Assembly (NCBI GenBank): GCA_032622095.1
Contig: CP136068.1
Coordinates: forward strand, 163,075,465-163,139,464
DNA length: 64,000 nt
Reading direction: 5' to 3'
From: Siphonodentalium dalli
Lineage: Eukaryota; Mollusca; Scaphopoda; Gadilida; Siphonodentaliidae
In this document: one piece after another, positions 12,601-27,600 of the stretch
Layout of the letters: every line of letters begins with the position of its first letter
Position numbering within the stretch: the first letter of the stretch is position 1
Notes under the pieces: generated by a model
The model's database searches: none
What the model saw: only the letters and a program-made list of their open reading frames with translations
Told to the model about the DNA's origin: nothing
Program-made: the position numbers and the translations under genes

Positions 12601-15600
12601 AATAGCGTCACTAAATTCAACTTCTGGGGACCTCATTCTGCAAATGTCAGACACATTTGATTCAGATTTGAATACGCTCCACATCTGTGAATAACATCCT
12701 TCGAAATTATCCAAGGAAAAAAAGAAAGCAAAAAGAAAAGCAGCAGAAGCAAGCCTTGAATTAGGGTGTCTGTCATTTGAAGAATGAGGTCCCCAGAGGG
12801 TGAATTTAGTGACGCTACCCCGCATAGTGGGCTAGCATCACCAAATTCACCCTCTGGGGACCTCATTCTGCTTACACCTCAGCAGAATGAGGTTCCCAGA
12901 GGGTGAATTTGGTGATGCTAGCCCACCATGTGGGGTAGCGTCACTAAATTCACCCTCTGGGGACCTCATTCTGCAAATGACAGACACCATATTTCAAGGC
13001 TTGAGTAGAAGCCAATATAGAATTTCATGTAATTCAAAAGCAATTCCTTGGAAGAAAAATGAATATTTCAATACTGATTTCAAGGGCTGTGATGTGGGTA
13101 CAATCTTGATTTGTGATTTTTGTTCAAAAGTTCTTGGAATTTTTTAGAATCAAATTCATTATTGTCATTTGCTGAATTTGTGAAGATTACTTTTTATGAA
13201 CTTAAACATTTTGATAAAAGAATATTGATTATGCTTGATAAACTGATATATGTACATGTACACAAAAATGTGTTTTGATTTACTTCCCAGAGCAGGAAAT
13301 GTTTCTCAAATACTTGTTATTGGATATTGACAATTTTCCCTCCAAGAAAAGTAAGAAATTAAAGTTGTATTCAAGGTTTGAGGCTAATTTTGCTAAAACC
13401 TATTTTACTTGTTATTTATATTCTAGCGCATAAAATAACATGTCTGGAAAAAGAAGTGTTACAGGAAAGATGCTAATTTCTTTACCCTGTGCCAATGCAT
13501 TCTCTTATATATGCGAGTCGACCATAGGTCGCCTCGCATATATAAGAGAATGCATTGGCCTAACATTTTTTTATCATTTTTTTTAAAATAAATGTTTCTT
13601 ACGATTTTTAGGACATAAAATAAAAAACATCCATTACCCTGCAGGGAGCCCCACACATATATAGAAGCATATAGAAGAGTGTCGTCTGCTCATGTTTGTC
13701 TAGGGCTCTGTATGGGTGAAATTATAAAATTGTTAAAGAATACAAGAAATAATTATTAAAATTGTAAAAAATTGTTAGGCCAATGCATTCTCTTATATAT
13801 GCGAGGCGACCTATGGTCGACTCGCATATATAAGAGAATGCATTGGCACAGGGTAAAAAAATCCCGACTTACGACTGGATTTGATATGACGGGTCACATA
13901 TATGCATAAAGAAATAGCATATTTTGTTTGCTGTTGAATTTTCTGTGCTTTTACTTCATAGTTTCGATGTTTTAGAGGAAAACCAAAAATTATTTTGTTA
14001 ATTTTTCAATAACGAAATGATATTATTTGGTATTTATAGGTCTAGTTTAAAGGCCCACTCAAGCCTTGAAATAGGGTGTCTGTCATTTACAGAATGAGGT
14101 CCCCAGAGGGTGAATTTAGTAATGCTACCCCGCTATGCGGGGTAGCATCACTAAATTCACCCTCTGGGGACCTCATTCTGCAAATGACAGACACCCTATT
14201 TCAAGGCTTGATGGAACCGTGAATCATCTTTAAAGGTGTTTTTGTCTTTCTTTAAATTCCAGACTCACATAGGCTCGGTCTTAGGAAGCATTCAATCTCT
14301 ATCAGAGCACACCAGTCATACTTCCTTTCTGACTGTCCCCGGCTGGGCACCAGTCATACTTCCTTTCTGACTCTGTCCCCGGCTGGGTACTAGTCTGTGG
14401 TTTTATATATTTAGAGCAGGATTTCCAGCCAAAATGGCGAAACCGATCACCCTTAAGTCAAATGTCCTATATGCTTTGAAAACAAATGCCAGCTAAATTA
14501 GAATTCTTGTATTTGACTTGACTGATGTTTGCCATGCATGTTGTCGTCCATGTGTGTTTAGACTTTTGTGTTGATAAAATAATTGAAGAACGAAATCACA
14601 CCGTTTCGCAATATAGTTCTTTGGTTCTAGTGGGACTTTCCAAACTTAAGGTATGAAATTACACAAATTTTGTTTGATATATTGTGTGCTTGATAAGGAT
14701 AACAAGTTGCTGTGTTTGCTCAATATATATATTATTAATGCTTAAGTCCAACAAATGTGGGTAAAATGTCGCCCGTAGCAACGGTCTTATCGAGTCATCA
14801 AGGGTGATAAACCCTGAATGGAGTTTGGGAAGCACTGTGCCTTTTTTTAGGCTCAGTACAATTTACAAAATGGAAACCAGGCTTAATCAAGATTAAATTT
14901 GACGAATCTTACTTGTCGTCTTTGTCACTAACACCTTTGCCCTTTGACCTTTTTCCTGAAGTTTCTTCGGGATACAACTGTTTGTGTATATCTCCAATTT
15001 TTCGTGCACAAATTGGATTGGCTTTGGATATTTTATCGAGAAGAATCCCGATGAAGTGAGTTGCATCTCCGATCCGTGAATCCGATAACGGCCGGTCTGC
15101 TTTATTGAGCGGTTCGTACACATCAGTCTTCCCAGCATGCTTAGCATGAATTTTCAGTAACAGCGACAACACACACTCCTTTATTGGGATCGAGAGAATC
15201 TCGACATTTTCCGTTGACACACCCTTGCTCTCGTACGTCGGTTGTGAACTCGTGTTTGTAGACGGTCCAGGCTGTTCAGTCGTGTTCGGCAGAGAGATCA
15301 GAGGTACAATAGGAATCTGTGGAAACAAAGTCGCTGCATGCGCTGCGAAAAAAAAATTTAAGAATAAATTTCACTGACTCAATAAAAGTTATAAAAGCCC
15401 CCGACCTCCTCGCGAAAAGTTACTTTTGGGGGAGGGGGGGGGGGGGGGTGGGGTTCTGTGGTGTTTAACAGAGAGATCAGATGTGTGGTGGGAAACTAAA
15501 GAAACAATGTCACTGTGTGCGATGTGACAATTCCACATACCGCAGGACAAAAATGAAAGTGTGAATGACACTGTAGCTCAACTTTGAAAGGCGTTAATGT

Positions 15601-18600
15601 TATGCTGAGCAGTCAATGGAATGATAAGAATAAGGAAAGTCTAAAAATATTAGTAAAGGGATCGTATTGAGTAGAGCAAACTTTTTTAATTTAAAATATT
15701 TCTCCAAATGAAAAACAGTAAAGCATCCTGAAGATTTGGTCGTGCAAGAGTAAAATTCAAGATGGCTGCCAGCAGCTATGTTTTTCATCGAAAATAAAAA
15801 TACTGATGATCGGATGAGGAATATGGCCCGTTGGTTGTCATGAAGAAAAGTTTTGACAGACTCACAGATGGATGAAAGACGCCAACCCATGGCAATAGCT
15901 CAGAATAGAATAAAGGTAGCTGACTCTCTACCCCGATAAAGGTGACTTTTTTGGGGGAGTTAACACATATAGCAGAGAATACATTGGCCAAACAATATTT
16001 ACCTTGACCTTGTAAAATAAGTGCATTCTCTTATATATGTGCGTCTCCCATAAAGCCATTGCATTCTCTCATATATGATAGGCTCCCTATGGGAGACACA
16101 TACATAAGAGAATGCAATGGCACATGGTCATTAATGCTGCACTTTCTCTCATGAAAGGATTAATGTGATTATACAAATTCTGCTCTTGGAAATACAATTC
16201 AAACAGAAGAATTTATTTAAATTTCTTAAAAAGGTATTCAATGCGACTCAATAGCATCAAGATACAACAATAACTTTTCTTCAACATATGCTTTAGTTAT
16301 CAGAATCGATTAATTGCAACAAAATAATGCTAAAACCAGTCTTCTATGGTATCAAATTTCCCAAAACGTGTTATTTATCAACATTTTGTTCAACAAAATA
16401 TGGCCGTATTATCACTTGAGTATCACAAAATTTGGTAGTATTACCACTTGATTTTAGAGTTATCTATCTTATCCTCAATTTTGCCTGAGACTGTCGGTAT
16501 GACAACTGTTTTGTGGGCCACAAATAATTGCACATCTCGAGAAATAACAAACTTCAAAAAATCGATATCTGATCACTCTGAGCTTTGATGGGTGGGTTCC
16601 TCGACTCGAATCAAATATTTTTTACCACCGAAGCCAAAGAAATAGTAATTTGGAAATGTTAATTCGGATAATTCATCTTGAAGTACATACGTGCGAAAGC
16701 ACTGGGAAGGAAGTGGAACATTTCTTCCAGAGCCGAGGTACTGTCAAAGGTCATCGGGTGTGGTTCTTCTTCATCCTTGTTTATGACCTTGACCTCTACA
16801 TCGTTGACAATTTCCTGAATATTCTGGAAGATGTGGTTTCCGGGAAACCAGTCGTGATATTCTCCATCCTTCACTGTTCCTGTGAATTGCTTCACCTGAA
16901 CAGAAAAAAAACTAAGTGTAGAGAACAAGTCGTAAGTCGGGATTTGTTTTACCCTGTGCCAATGCATTCTCTTATATATGCGAGTCGACCATAGGTCGCT
17001 TCGCATATATAAGAGAATGCATTGGCCTAACAATTTTTTATCATTTTTTTTAAATAAATGTTTCTGACAATTTTTAGGACATAAAATAAAAAACATCCAT
17101 TACCCTGCAGGGAGCTCCACACATATATAGAAGCATATAGAAGAGTGTCGTCTGGGGCTCTGTATGGGTGAAATTATAAAATTGTTAAAGAATACAAGAA
17201 AAATTTATTAAAACTGTAAAAAATTGTTAGGCCAATGCATTCTCTTATATATGCGAGGCGACCTATGGTCGACTCGCAAATATAAGAGAATGCATTGGCA
17301 CAGGGTAAAAATGTCATCCTTTGGCCTGAACAGAAAAAACTAGAGGTGTGACTGTCCCCCCCCTGTGTTTTTAACCCTTTACCCAACAAAGCGGCCAAAA
17401 ACGCCCAAATAAAGCTTCAACAGCCTAAAATATATATACAAATATGGATATCATTGGAACCGGTTCATTGACCACATTGTGATGGTTACAGTTATGCCCT
17501 GTGCCAATGCATTCTCTTATATATGCGAGTCTACCATAGGTCGCCTCGCATATATAAGAGAATGCATTGGCACAGGGCCCTTCTGTTGGGTAAAGGGTTA
17601 ACCATATCCATACTATAAAGTTCCTAAACAATTTTTACCATTTTTTCTTACATTCTTTAACAATTTTATAATTTTTTCTTATATTTTTTAACAATTTTTA
17701 TAATTTTTTTCTACATTCTTTGACAATTTTATCATTTTTAATATGTGTTAAGCCAATGCATTCTCTTATATATGCGAGGCGACCTATGGTCGACTCGCAT
17801 ATATAAGAGAATGCATTGGCACAGGGCCGTTCTGTTGGGTAAAGGGTTAAAACACTAAGATGTGTCACATGTCAGTAAATATTTAGTTAAAGTAATAAAA
17901 TAACATATTCCCATTGCAGGTACACAACCCTAACCCCTAACCCTAATCCTAAACCTATTGACCGAAAAATGTAGGAATAAAAACTCAGACAAAAAAGGGG
18001 GATAACTCCACTAAACAAAGTCGGACAGACCCATACTCGCAGGTGCACAGGTTCCCATGGTGGTTGATGTCTGTGCCAAGCTTCATGGAAAATGATAAAA
18101 AAATGATGGAGAAAAACTCCACGGACGGACGACAGCGAGTTGATTCCAGTACCCCCCCCAATACTTGCCATCCTTGTTTTATAGGTAACCATTATAGGTA
18201 AGTGGTGGATGTCTGATCAGATGACACCTCTGACAGTCAACGAAAATCACTTCTAGCCCTCCATAATAATGCCTAATGGGGTGTATAATAAATTAATGGG
18301 GTGTATAATAAATCAGTTAAACACGACATACCATTTTACTTTCGCATCCTATTTCAAACAATTTTCAATTCACGGGGTGCAAAAATTTGCACTCGTCCCT
18401 CTTGTCAAAATACTTATGGAGACTGGAATCGTTGATTCAATATTGAACAATTTTAAGATTTATGTATCGTCTCAGTTCAATTATGCACATATGAAAGTAT
18501 AACTGGACATAGGTCTATCCCATAATGACATTTTGTTTCAGAAAATTGAATTTATGATTAAAATATGGGTGCAGTATTACACTGGTGTTCTGAATTATGG

Positions 18601-21600
18601 TAGCAAATAAATGCTCTCGTGGCGTTTTCGTCGTGGGAAGGACTGAAATTGGTATTAAAGTAATCTGGCCATAATAAATCCTGCTTGAAAAAACTTTTAA
18701 CCCTCAGGCATAGAAATAGCTACCATTAATCATTTATAACTTACCCGCTTGCACTGCCCTGGGTTCGGAAGAGTTACAGCTAAGTCCAGAAGATGGATAC
18801 AGTAATACAAAATACTGTCGGGAATGTTTGGTTCTTTAAAAGCCTGAAAAATTTGAGTTAAAATTTAAATAATTTGACCAAGCCTTGAAATAGGGTGTTT
18901 GTCATTTGCAGAATGGGGTCCCCAGAGGGTGAATTTAGTGATGCTACCCCGCATAGCAGGCTAGCATCACCAAATCCACCCTCTGGGGACCTCATTCTGC
19001 TTACAACTCAGCAGAATGAGGTCCCCAGAGGGTGAATTTGGTGATGCTGGCCCGCTATGTGGGGTAGCATCACTAAATTCACCCTCTGGGGACCTCATTC
19101 TGCAAATGACAGACACACTATTTCAAGGCTTGAATTTGACCTCAGTATAGTACCCTACCAGGACTGATTATAGTTTGCTTGTCATTTTCAGAATGAGGTC
19201 CCCAGAGGGTGATTTTAGTGACGCTATCCCACATAGCAGGCTAGCATCACTAAATTCACCCTCAATGGGGACCTCATTCTGCATGGCTAGTGATGTAACG
19301 ATACGGGTGTTATCGGTAAAAGCCGATAGCCGATAATTTCAATAGAATTATCGGCCGATCCGATACAGATATCAATAAGTCTTGTATGTGAAAAAAGTTA
19401 AAAAGAAACAGAACAAATTTCCGTATTAATTGTCTTTTAAATTGCAAAGTATTATCGGCAAAGTACTGATATCCTGGTCGTAAAACAGTTTAGTTTACAT
19501 TCCCCAAAAAATCATGGCAAAAAGATTTAATATATCATGGCATTCAAAAGATTTCCTCAATATTTGTTTGATTCCATAGCTGTGCCTTACGAGTCCATTT
19601 GAGTCAATTTTTCAGAAGTTGAACTTGCATTTAATAACACCTGCAATGTCCCGCACAAATTGTTGACAGTTTCTTTGCCCATGACTGCATATACAAATCC
19701 CGCCCATCGAGCACTCTGATTGGATAAAGATGGTTCCATCCAACAAATAAGTCACCTCTTCCAACTTCAGTCATCATATAACAGAACATCAATCAATTTG
19801 AATCAAAAGCACTTTAAACCATGTTGTTAACACATGATCTTTCCTTCAATGCAAACTGGTTAAGTGTGACTCGTCTATTTATAAACACTGATTTTTAGTT
19901 AACTGTTTTATCTGTCAACACGTGGGTTATTAGTGATTCCTACTAGATAACATCAAATGCACGCAAAGAATCGTTTGGTCTTGCCGCCGGGTGCCCGCCT
20001 TGCAAAGATAATAACAATGTGACAACTTACTGTCGCACGTGCCGTGGAATAAATTCCAGACCCCCATGAATAAATTATTAAATGGTACATTAGTCTGATT
20101 CAGTCATAGGGAGATTCCATTCTCGCGCAAACATCAGGGGTGTCAGTTATTCGTTTTCAACATGTGATACTCGGCACTCGTTAGTAATTTCAATTGTATA
20201 GTTTTTGTTTTAACTTTTAATTATTAAGTGTACGGAACTATGTTACGTTTTGAAACGTTTATTGGGGTCATAATTGTATCAGCAGTCGCATGTCGACGTT
20301 GTCATCATGGGTATATCACCGTATGTGAGAGAAGGGCTGACCCGTGCGTAAAATATTCGCAATTTTGTCGGGAAATTCCAGTCATTTATTTAATATTAAT
20401 GTAGGAATTGGTGTCACAACGTTCACAAAGGACGCGACATGTACATATCGTTTGACGATATCGGTCGGGAGACTAAATTTTGCCGATACCGATATCTTGC
20501 TGATACCACATATATCGGCCCGATCCGATACCGATAATCGGTACATCACTATGCATGGCCTCATCTGCTATGGGAGACATCGACTCAGATTGATATATAC
20601 ACCAATTGGGAACCTCGATTATGCAATGTGTCTATGTGAATAAGTTTCTATAGAAATTTGATAATAAAGAAACTTTCTAGAGAAGATGATGCCTAAGCAG
20701 AATGAGGTCCCCAAAGTGTGAATTTAGTGATGCGGGATAGGGTCACTAAATTCACCCTCTGGGGATCCCATTTCTGCAAATGACAAGCACACTAAACTCA
20801 GGCTTGTACCCTATCACTACATTTTAACCATTTCTATACTAAATACTCATTGACGAGTGGTCATCTTGGGATATGTTCATATAGTAACTTATGATCAGAC
20901 AATTTCCCTGCAGTAAATAGGGCTCCTTTACTTGTATTATCTGTCATCTTTTGTACCCTACAACTTAACCCTTTACCCAACAAAACGGCCAAAACCGGCC
21001 AAAACAAGCTTTAACCCTTTACCCAACAAACCGGCCTAAAATATCTTCGGTCTGTCTCAATAAAACCATACAAATATGGATATCATTGGAACCGGCTCCT
21101 TGACCACATTGTGATAGTTACAGTTATGCCATGTGCCAATGCATTCTCTTATATATGCGAGTCGACCATATATAAAGAGAATGCATTGGCCTAAAAAAAA
21201 TCTTTTTTTAACACTTTTTACCATTTTTTCTTACAATCTTTAACAATTTTATAATTTTTAATGTGTTAAGCCAATGCATTCTCTTATATATGCGAGGCGA
21301 CCTATGGTCGACTCGCATATATAAGAGAATGCATTGGCACAGGGCCCTTCTGTTGGGTAAAGGGTTAACCATATCCATACTATAAAGTTATTTTATAATT
21401 TTGTGTACTGTCAAGCTGCAAAACAGTTCAGTCCCCTCACTACGCAATGTCTGAATACTGCCGGCATGTGTATTTTATTAATTAAATCTAACATTTTTAA
21501 TTGAAGTGTTTTGTCAGTTACAATTCATTCTGGCTTGATCTAGAAAATTTTCAAATGAATATGGACAGTTCAGTTTCTCAGAATAATGCAGAATGAATTG

Positions 21601-24600
21601 TAACCTACAAAAGTCTCAAATAAATAAATGTGACGTTTCTTTGCATTATGTGTAGGTACGGGCAGCGGTAAGTCCTGCATAGGGGACTGAACTCTGCATG
21701 GAGCTTGGTGAACAGTATGTGTTTTTCTTGTACTCATCCAGGTTGTGGTCAAAAGTCATATTGGATGAGACACGCAATGTCAAGTCCAATATGACTTTTC
21801 ACCACAACCTGGACGAGTATTAAATTGTCCTTTTTCACAATAATGGTTTTACATATGGGCTCTTGTGCAAGCCTTGAAATAGGGTGTCTGTCATTTGCAG
21901 AATGAGGTCCCCAGAGGGTGAATTTAGTGATGCTACCCCGCATAGCGGGCTAGCATCACCAAATTCACCCTCTGGGGACCTCATTCTGCTTACACCTCAG
22001 CAGAATGAGGTTCCCAGAGGGCGAATTTTGTGATGCTAGCCCGCTATGCGGGATAGCATCACTAAATTCACCATCTGGGGACCTCATTCTGCAAATGACA
22101 GACACACTATTTCAAGGCTTGCTCCTGTGTTGCATAATACTTATTGGATCATAGTAGGGTGATGTTGGGGTGTAAATTATAATACTTATTGGATCATAGT
22201 AGGGTGATGATAGTAGGGTGATGATAGTAGGGTGATGATAGTAGGGTGATGATAGTAGGGTGATGTTGGGGTGTAAATTATAATACTTATTGGATCATAG
22301 TAGGGTGATGATAGTAGGGTGATGATAGTAGGGTGATGTTGGGGTGTAAATTATAATACTTATTGGATCATAGTAGGGTGATGATAGTAGGGTGATGATA
22401 GTAGGGTGATGATAGTAGGGTGATGTTGGGGTGTAAATTATAATACTTATTGGATCATAGTAGGGTGATGATAGTAGGGTGATGATAGTAGGGTGATGTT
22501 GGGGTGTAAATTATAATACTTATTGGATCATAGTAGGGTGATGATAGTAGGGTGATGATAGTAGGGTGATGATAGTAGAGTGATGTTGGGGTGTAAATTA
22601 TAATACTTATTGGATCATAGTAGGGTGATGATAGTAGGGTGATGATAGTAGGGTGATGATAGTAGGGTGATGATAGTAGGGTGATGATAGTAGGGTGATG
22701 TTGGGGTGTAAATTATAATACTTATTGGATCATAGTAGGGTGATGATAGTAGGGTGATGATAGTAGGGTGATGATAGTAGGGTGATGTTGGGGTGTAAAT
22801 TATAATACTTATTGGATCATAGTAGGGTGATGATAGTAGGGTGATGATAGTAGGGTGATGATAGTAGGGTGATGATAGTAGGGTGATGATAGTAGGGTGA
22901 TGTTGGGGTGTAAATAGAACTTCATCCATAGTTACTTCTCCCTGACAGGCTGACAACTGTCTACATCTCCCTAATAACCAAACACGGAGAAGTTACTCCT
23001 CCCAATTTTAAACCTCTAGGCTGGTCCTTGATGAGAAATGCTGATAAAATTTTAATATTTATAAATTATACATCAAGTAAATTAACCTCGAAAAACAATT
23101 ATGTAAATAAGGTTGATATATTTTAACTCTGTGGTGTAATGGTTACCATGGATACTATCAATTTACCTTAATGAGAATAGTGAAGAGAAAAGCGTGCATC
23201 GTTCTGCAGTGTAGAATTCTGTAGAGGCCGATATAATCGGAGAAAAGATCTCGTACCGGTCTGAATGGCGGCCACGGTGACGTTTTCTTTTTATATTTAC
23301 CAGTTTGCTTGATGCTGGAATGAAGATAAATAAGTAAATTCTTTGTGATTCAAGCTAGATATGCAACAATTACTACATACCTGTTGTTGTTCATAAATTC
23401 CATCGCTCTAGTATGTGTGGTATATCTCGACAGTTCGCCCATGGGCGATCCTTGATTGTCCCTGGAGATGCACAAGGACAAGCCTAGAGGTTTTGTCGTG
23501 TTTCGGGAATATAATAAATATAGAACCACACTCATGTCGGTTTGGATTACAGATTATCACACTCAGGTATGAGGATACTACTCACTAGCGGGCTAACATC
23601 ACCAAATTCACCCTCTGGGGACCTCATTCTGCTTACACCTCAGCAGAATGAGGTTCCCAGAGGGTGAATTTGGTAATGCTAGCCCGCTATGCGGGGTAGC
23701 ATCACTAAATTCACCCTCTGGAGACCTCATTCTGCAAATAACAGACACCCTATTTCAAGGCTTGGTAAGGATACTACTTACTATCCCATGTATCGAGTAG
23801 AGATGGGCGGTATTGAAATTTTAAGCTCGGTATCGGTAAATTTTCGTCGATTTACCGTGGTATCAGTATGGTAATCGGTATTGCTATTAAATTACAAAAC
23901 CAGAGAAGAAATTCCTGGTAAATTGCGGTAACTCAAGTTTTTAACAGAACAATATACATGAAAATATGGCCACGGATTTACTACATTCGTGACAACAGCT
24001 AAATGAGGAACACAATTATTCAATTAAGTGATATTCACACATCTCTTTGATCATTTACATGTACACGCAGGCCGTCGCACCGCTTTTGAAAAGAATAAGA
24101 GATTGCATCATTGCATGGCTACAATATATATACGTGTCAATTTCGTCACATTTTCGCGAGTGAATAGAATTGTGAGTAGTAATCAGTGATCACAATTCAC
24201 AAATCCTAATCAATAGCCGCAACGCCGCAATAAATCTTAGAATTTAATCAATTGATGGATCTGTTCTATTTTTAGAAAGTGAAAGTAGATTTGATTCACT
24301 GTATAAATGAAATCGGACCTTATTTCTGTTTATGCCACTTGCATTGTCGGTGTCTTTGAAGTCGCCAAAGCCACGTGCTATACGGACTGCCACCACACAG
24401 TGACAGTCAGTGTGGCATTGTCGACGTTACAATGTAGCAATAAGTCACAGCACTGCTTCTTTGATACACTGTGTAGTGTGTATCTATTCTAACAACTGCA
24501 TTGATTGTTAGGCCCGTAACTAGGTCAGCCATATGTGAGTGTTTATTCCTTTTGCTCGCTCAAGGCCTGTCAAACTGATGGTCTGATGGATTTGTATAAT

Positions 24601-27600
24601 TCTGAGATTAATTTTAATTAAAGTACCGAATCAAAACTGTTTACTGAGAAACTTTACTCAATACGAAGACACACAAGTTGGGCAACACATGAATAATTTC
24701 AGTACCGAAAATTCGGTATTTTTAGTTTTGATTCGGTAAGGTAAATCGGTATTACGCTGATACCGATACCGCACAGTAAATACCGAGTACCGCCCATCTC
24801 TAGTATCGAGGGTGGACTGATAATACATTCGGTAAATGGCTCTAATGTGATAATTTAGTGATACCGTGCTACTTACAAGGATCAACTATCTAACCTTGAT
24901 ACTTACTATTCCGTGTACCGATCGAGAGCCGACTGATAATCCTTCCTGTAGACAGACCTGAGGAACACATGAACTGGATCAAACTTCTCTTCCCACACAT
25001 GTCCTGTAATCAAAACAAATGGAGCTGTCATGATTTCATAATTAAGAAGTCCAGGGATCAGGGATCAGCTGTGAGGGAGAAATGGCAGATATTTTCTCCC
25101 TAAAAAGTGTCACTTCTAACTCTATTAGTTAAGGGAGAAGTGACTTCTCTCGTTTTTTTAGCTTTATGTGTCCAAAATTGTATTTAAAGTCTATTTGCTG
25201 AAAGTAATGGTGCATTTACTGGTTAATCAGCGATTGCTAATAGGTTCTTTTAATGCATAATACAGGTTGGATCATAGGGGGCTGACATTTGGGTGTTAAT
25301 TAAACTTCGGTCTTTATCAATTCTACCTGATAATCCACTCTAATAAAAGGATAGGGAGAATTGTTTTCTCTTAACTTGTAGCTTCTCTCATGACTAGCTG
25401 CAGAAATTCATGCCATTTCTGTGAACAAAAAAATAAATTGTAAAATATTTTCCCATATTAATTATTTGACGTTCATAATTGACCTCACTTCAGACAGCCA
25501 CAGACGATTCTGCTTCCAAAGGTAGGCCATTAGAAATAAATATGTGTGTTAACACACAATTATATATCACAAATTGAATGAGTGGAAACAAATATCCTCA
25601 AGAATATTAGAAATAGGATAAAATAAAAAAAACATCCAAGGAGTCTATGGATTCTGTCCTTTAGCTGTCAACAGAATTGTATCTAAATTAGAGGATAAAC
25701 ATGCTGTCCGGTGGTATTTTGGGACGCTTATCGGTGAGATTAAATCTCTGGATATTAACTAACCTTTTGGGACATATGTTCCCTGCTGCAGGGTACCACC
25801 AGCTTCAAAGTTGGGGGCTTTATAGTCTGACAGCTGAAATAGAACCGGCGATTACAGAAACGTACATGACGAGTAATTGATCAATTCACCTACACTGTCA
25901 TATTTTTGCTGATTATATCTTATTATAAATTGGAAAATTTAATGATTAAATAAAATTGGAATAGAAAAGGGTACATTTGTACCCTTATGATTGAAACATA
26001 GGTGGTTATATCCCTTCTGTTAAATGAGATAAATGTTTTAAGGTCTTTTTCGTTTATATATATTAGACAGTCGCACGAGTCTCCCACATGTGGGAGGGTT
26101 CGAAAATTTATCTTTTGCTATCATTTCGAATGGAATCAAAACTTTTGTGTAATTTCCCAACGAATCTCAAACATTCACAGAAGCCTAGACTTAAACCACA
26201 CCCACAACTTTGATTGATGTTTTAAACAACACACACACCTCATTGATTGATGTCTGAAACCACACCCACCTCTTTCAGTGATGTCTCAAAAAACTCCTTG
26301 CCATATCCAGTCATTCCGGACCTCTCGGGCATCAGGTCCATTAGTTGACTGTGCTGTCGATCATGGATGCACAGTAGTGTCGACATCTCTAAATCTGATA
26401 ATTCCTTATCTTCTATACCTGCAAGGAACCATTCAAATTGAACCTCAAAACTGTGAGTATGAATTCAACGCCTACAAGAAACGATTCAAATGGAACCTCA
26501 AAACTGTGAGTATGGATTCAATACCTATAAGAAACTATTCAAATCTAACCTCAATTAGTGAGTAAGAATTCAATACCTATAAGAAATGATTAAATCTACC
26601 TCAATAAGAGAGTAAGAATTTGATACATTTGGCTAAGAAACGATCCAAATCTAACTTCAATTCAATACCTACAAGAAATGATTCAAATCGAACCTCAATT
26701 CTCACATGGCTGTTTCAATTCGATGGGCTGCCAACGAGGGTTTGAGCATTTTTGGTACATTAAAATGTGGTAAACCATAGAAACAGGTGCCCTACTTGAC
26801 AATGGACAGGTAAATGCTAACATTTTGTTGTTTGCCCACATGAAGTTTGGTGATGATGGGATAAGGGATGTGGCCTGTACGGTATGCCAAAGGAAATTAT
26901 TGACGAACAGATGCACGCCCTGACTCACGACCTGACGGACAGACAATGGAATCCAACCCAGGGAAATATAAATCAAACCTGACTTTGTCAAGTTGAGCTA
27001 AAAAGTGTCATAACTTCGTCAAAATTAAACGGACCGCTATCTTGACCTCAATGTGGTTATTCATAATAAGTTCCAATCGGGAATTTGAACTGGAGTTAAC
27101 ATCCGGACAATGAATGAGATGAACAAACGCATGCCCCAATGGATGGACAATGGACGCGGCTTATTACAATAATCCTCCGAAAATTTCATACAACCATACA
27201 CAAGAATTGGGATAGCAAAATCTCAAATAAATCACTGTATCATACGTATAAATTGAAGATACGGAACAGATTGGAAACACACTCAAATTGATCACAGAAA
27301 TGAAAAGGAAACTTGATATGAGATTGTCAATACATGTACCATGCGATGTAAATGGATTGTTCACATATCAGACAAAATTATACAGACACAAATGATGATC
27401 AGCAATAATGTGCATATGTGACCCGCCATATCAAATCCAGTCGTAAGTCGGGATTTTTTTTACCCTGTGCCAATGCATTCTCTTATATATGCGAGTCGAC
27501 CATAGGTCGCCTCGCATATATAAGAGAATGCATTGGCCTAACAATTTTTTTTCATTTTTTTTAAATAAATGTTTCTTACAATTTTTAGGACATAAAATAA

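Noticed and set aside
17920-17965. CCCTAACCCCTAACCCTAA, telomere-like
   Set aside because: Only a few imperfect units in the middle of an intron; not a telomere.
22615-22956. 113 aa frame of [13 protein letters not shown] repeats
   Set aside because: Translation of the 14 bp/42 bp nested satellite.
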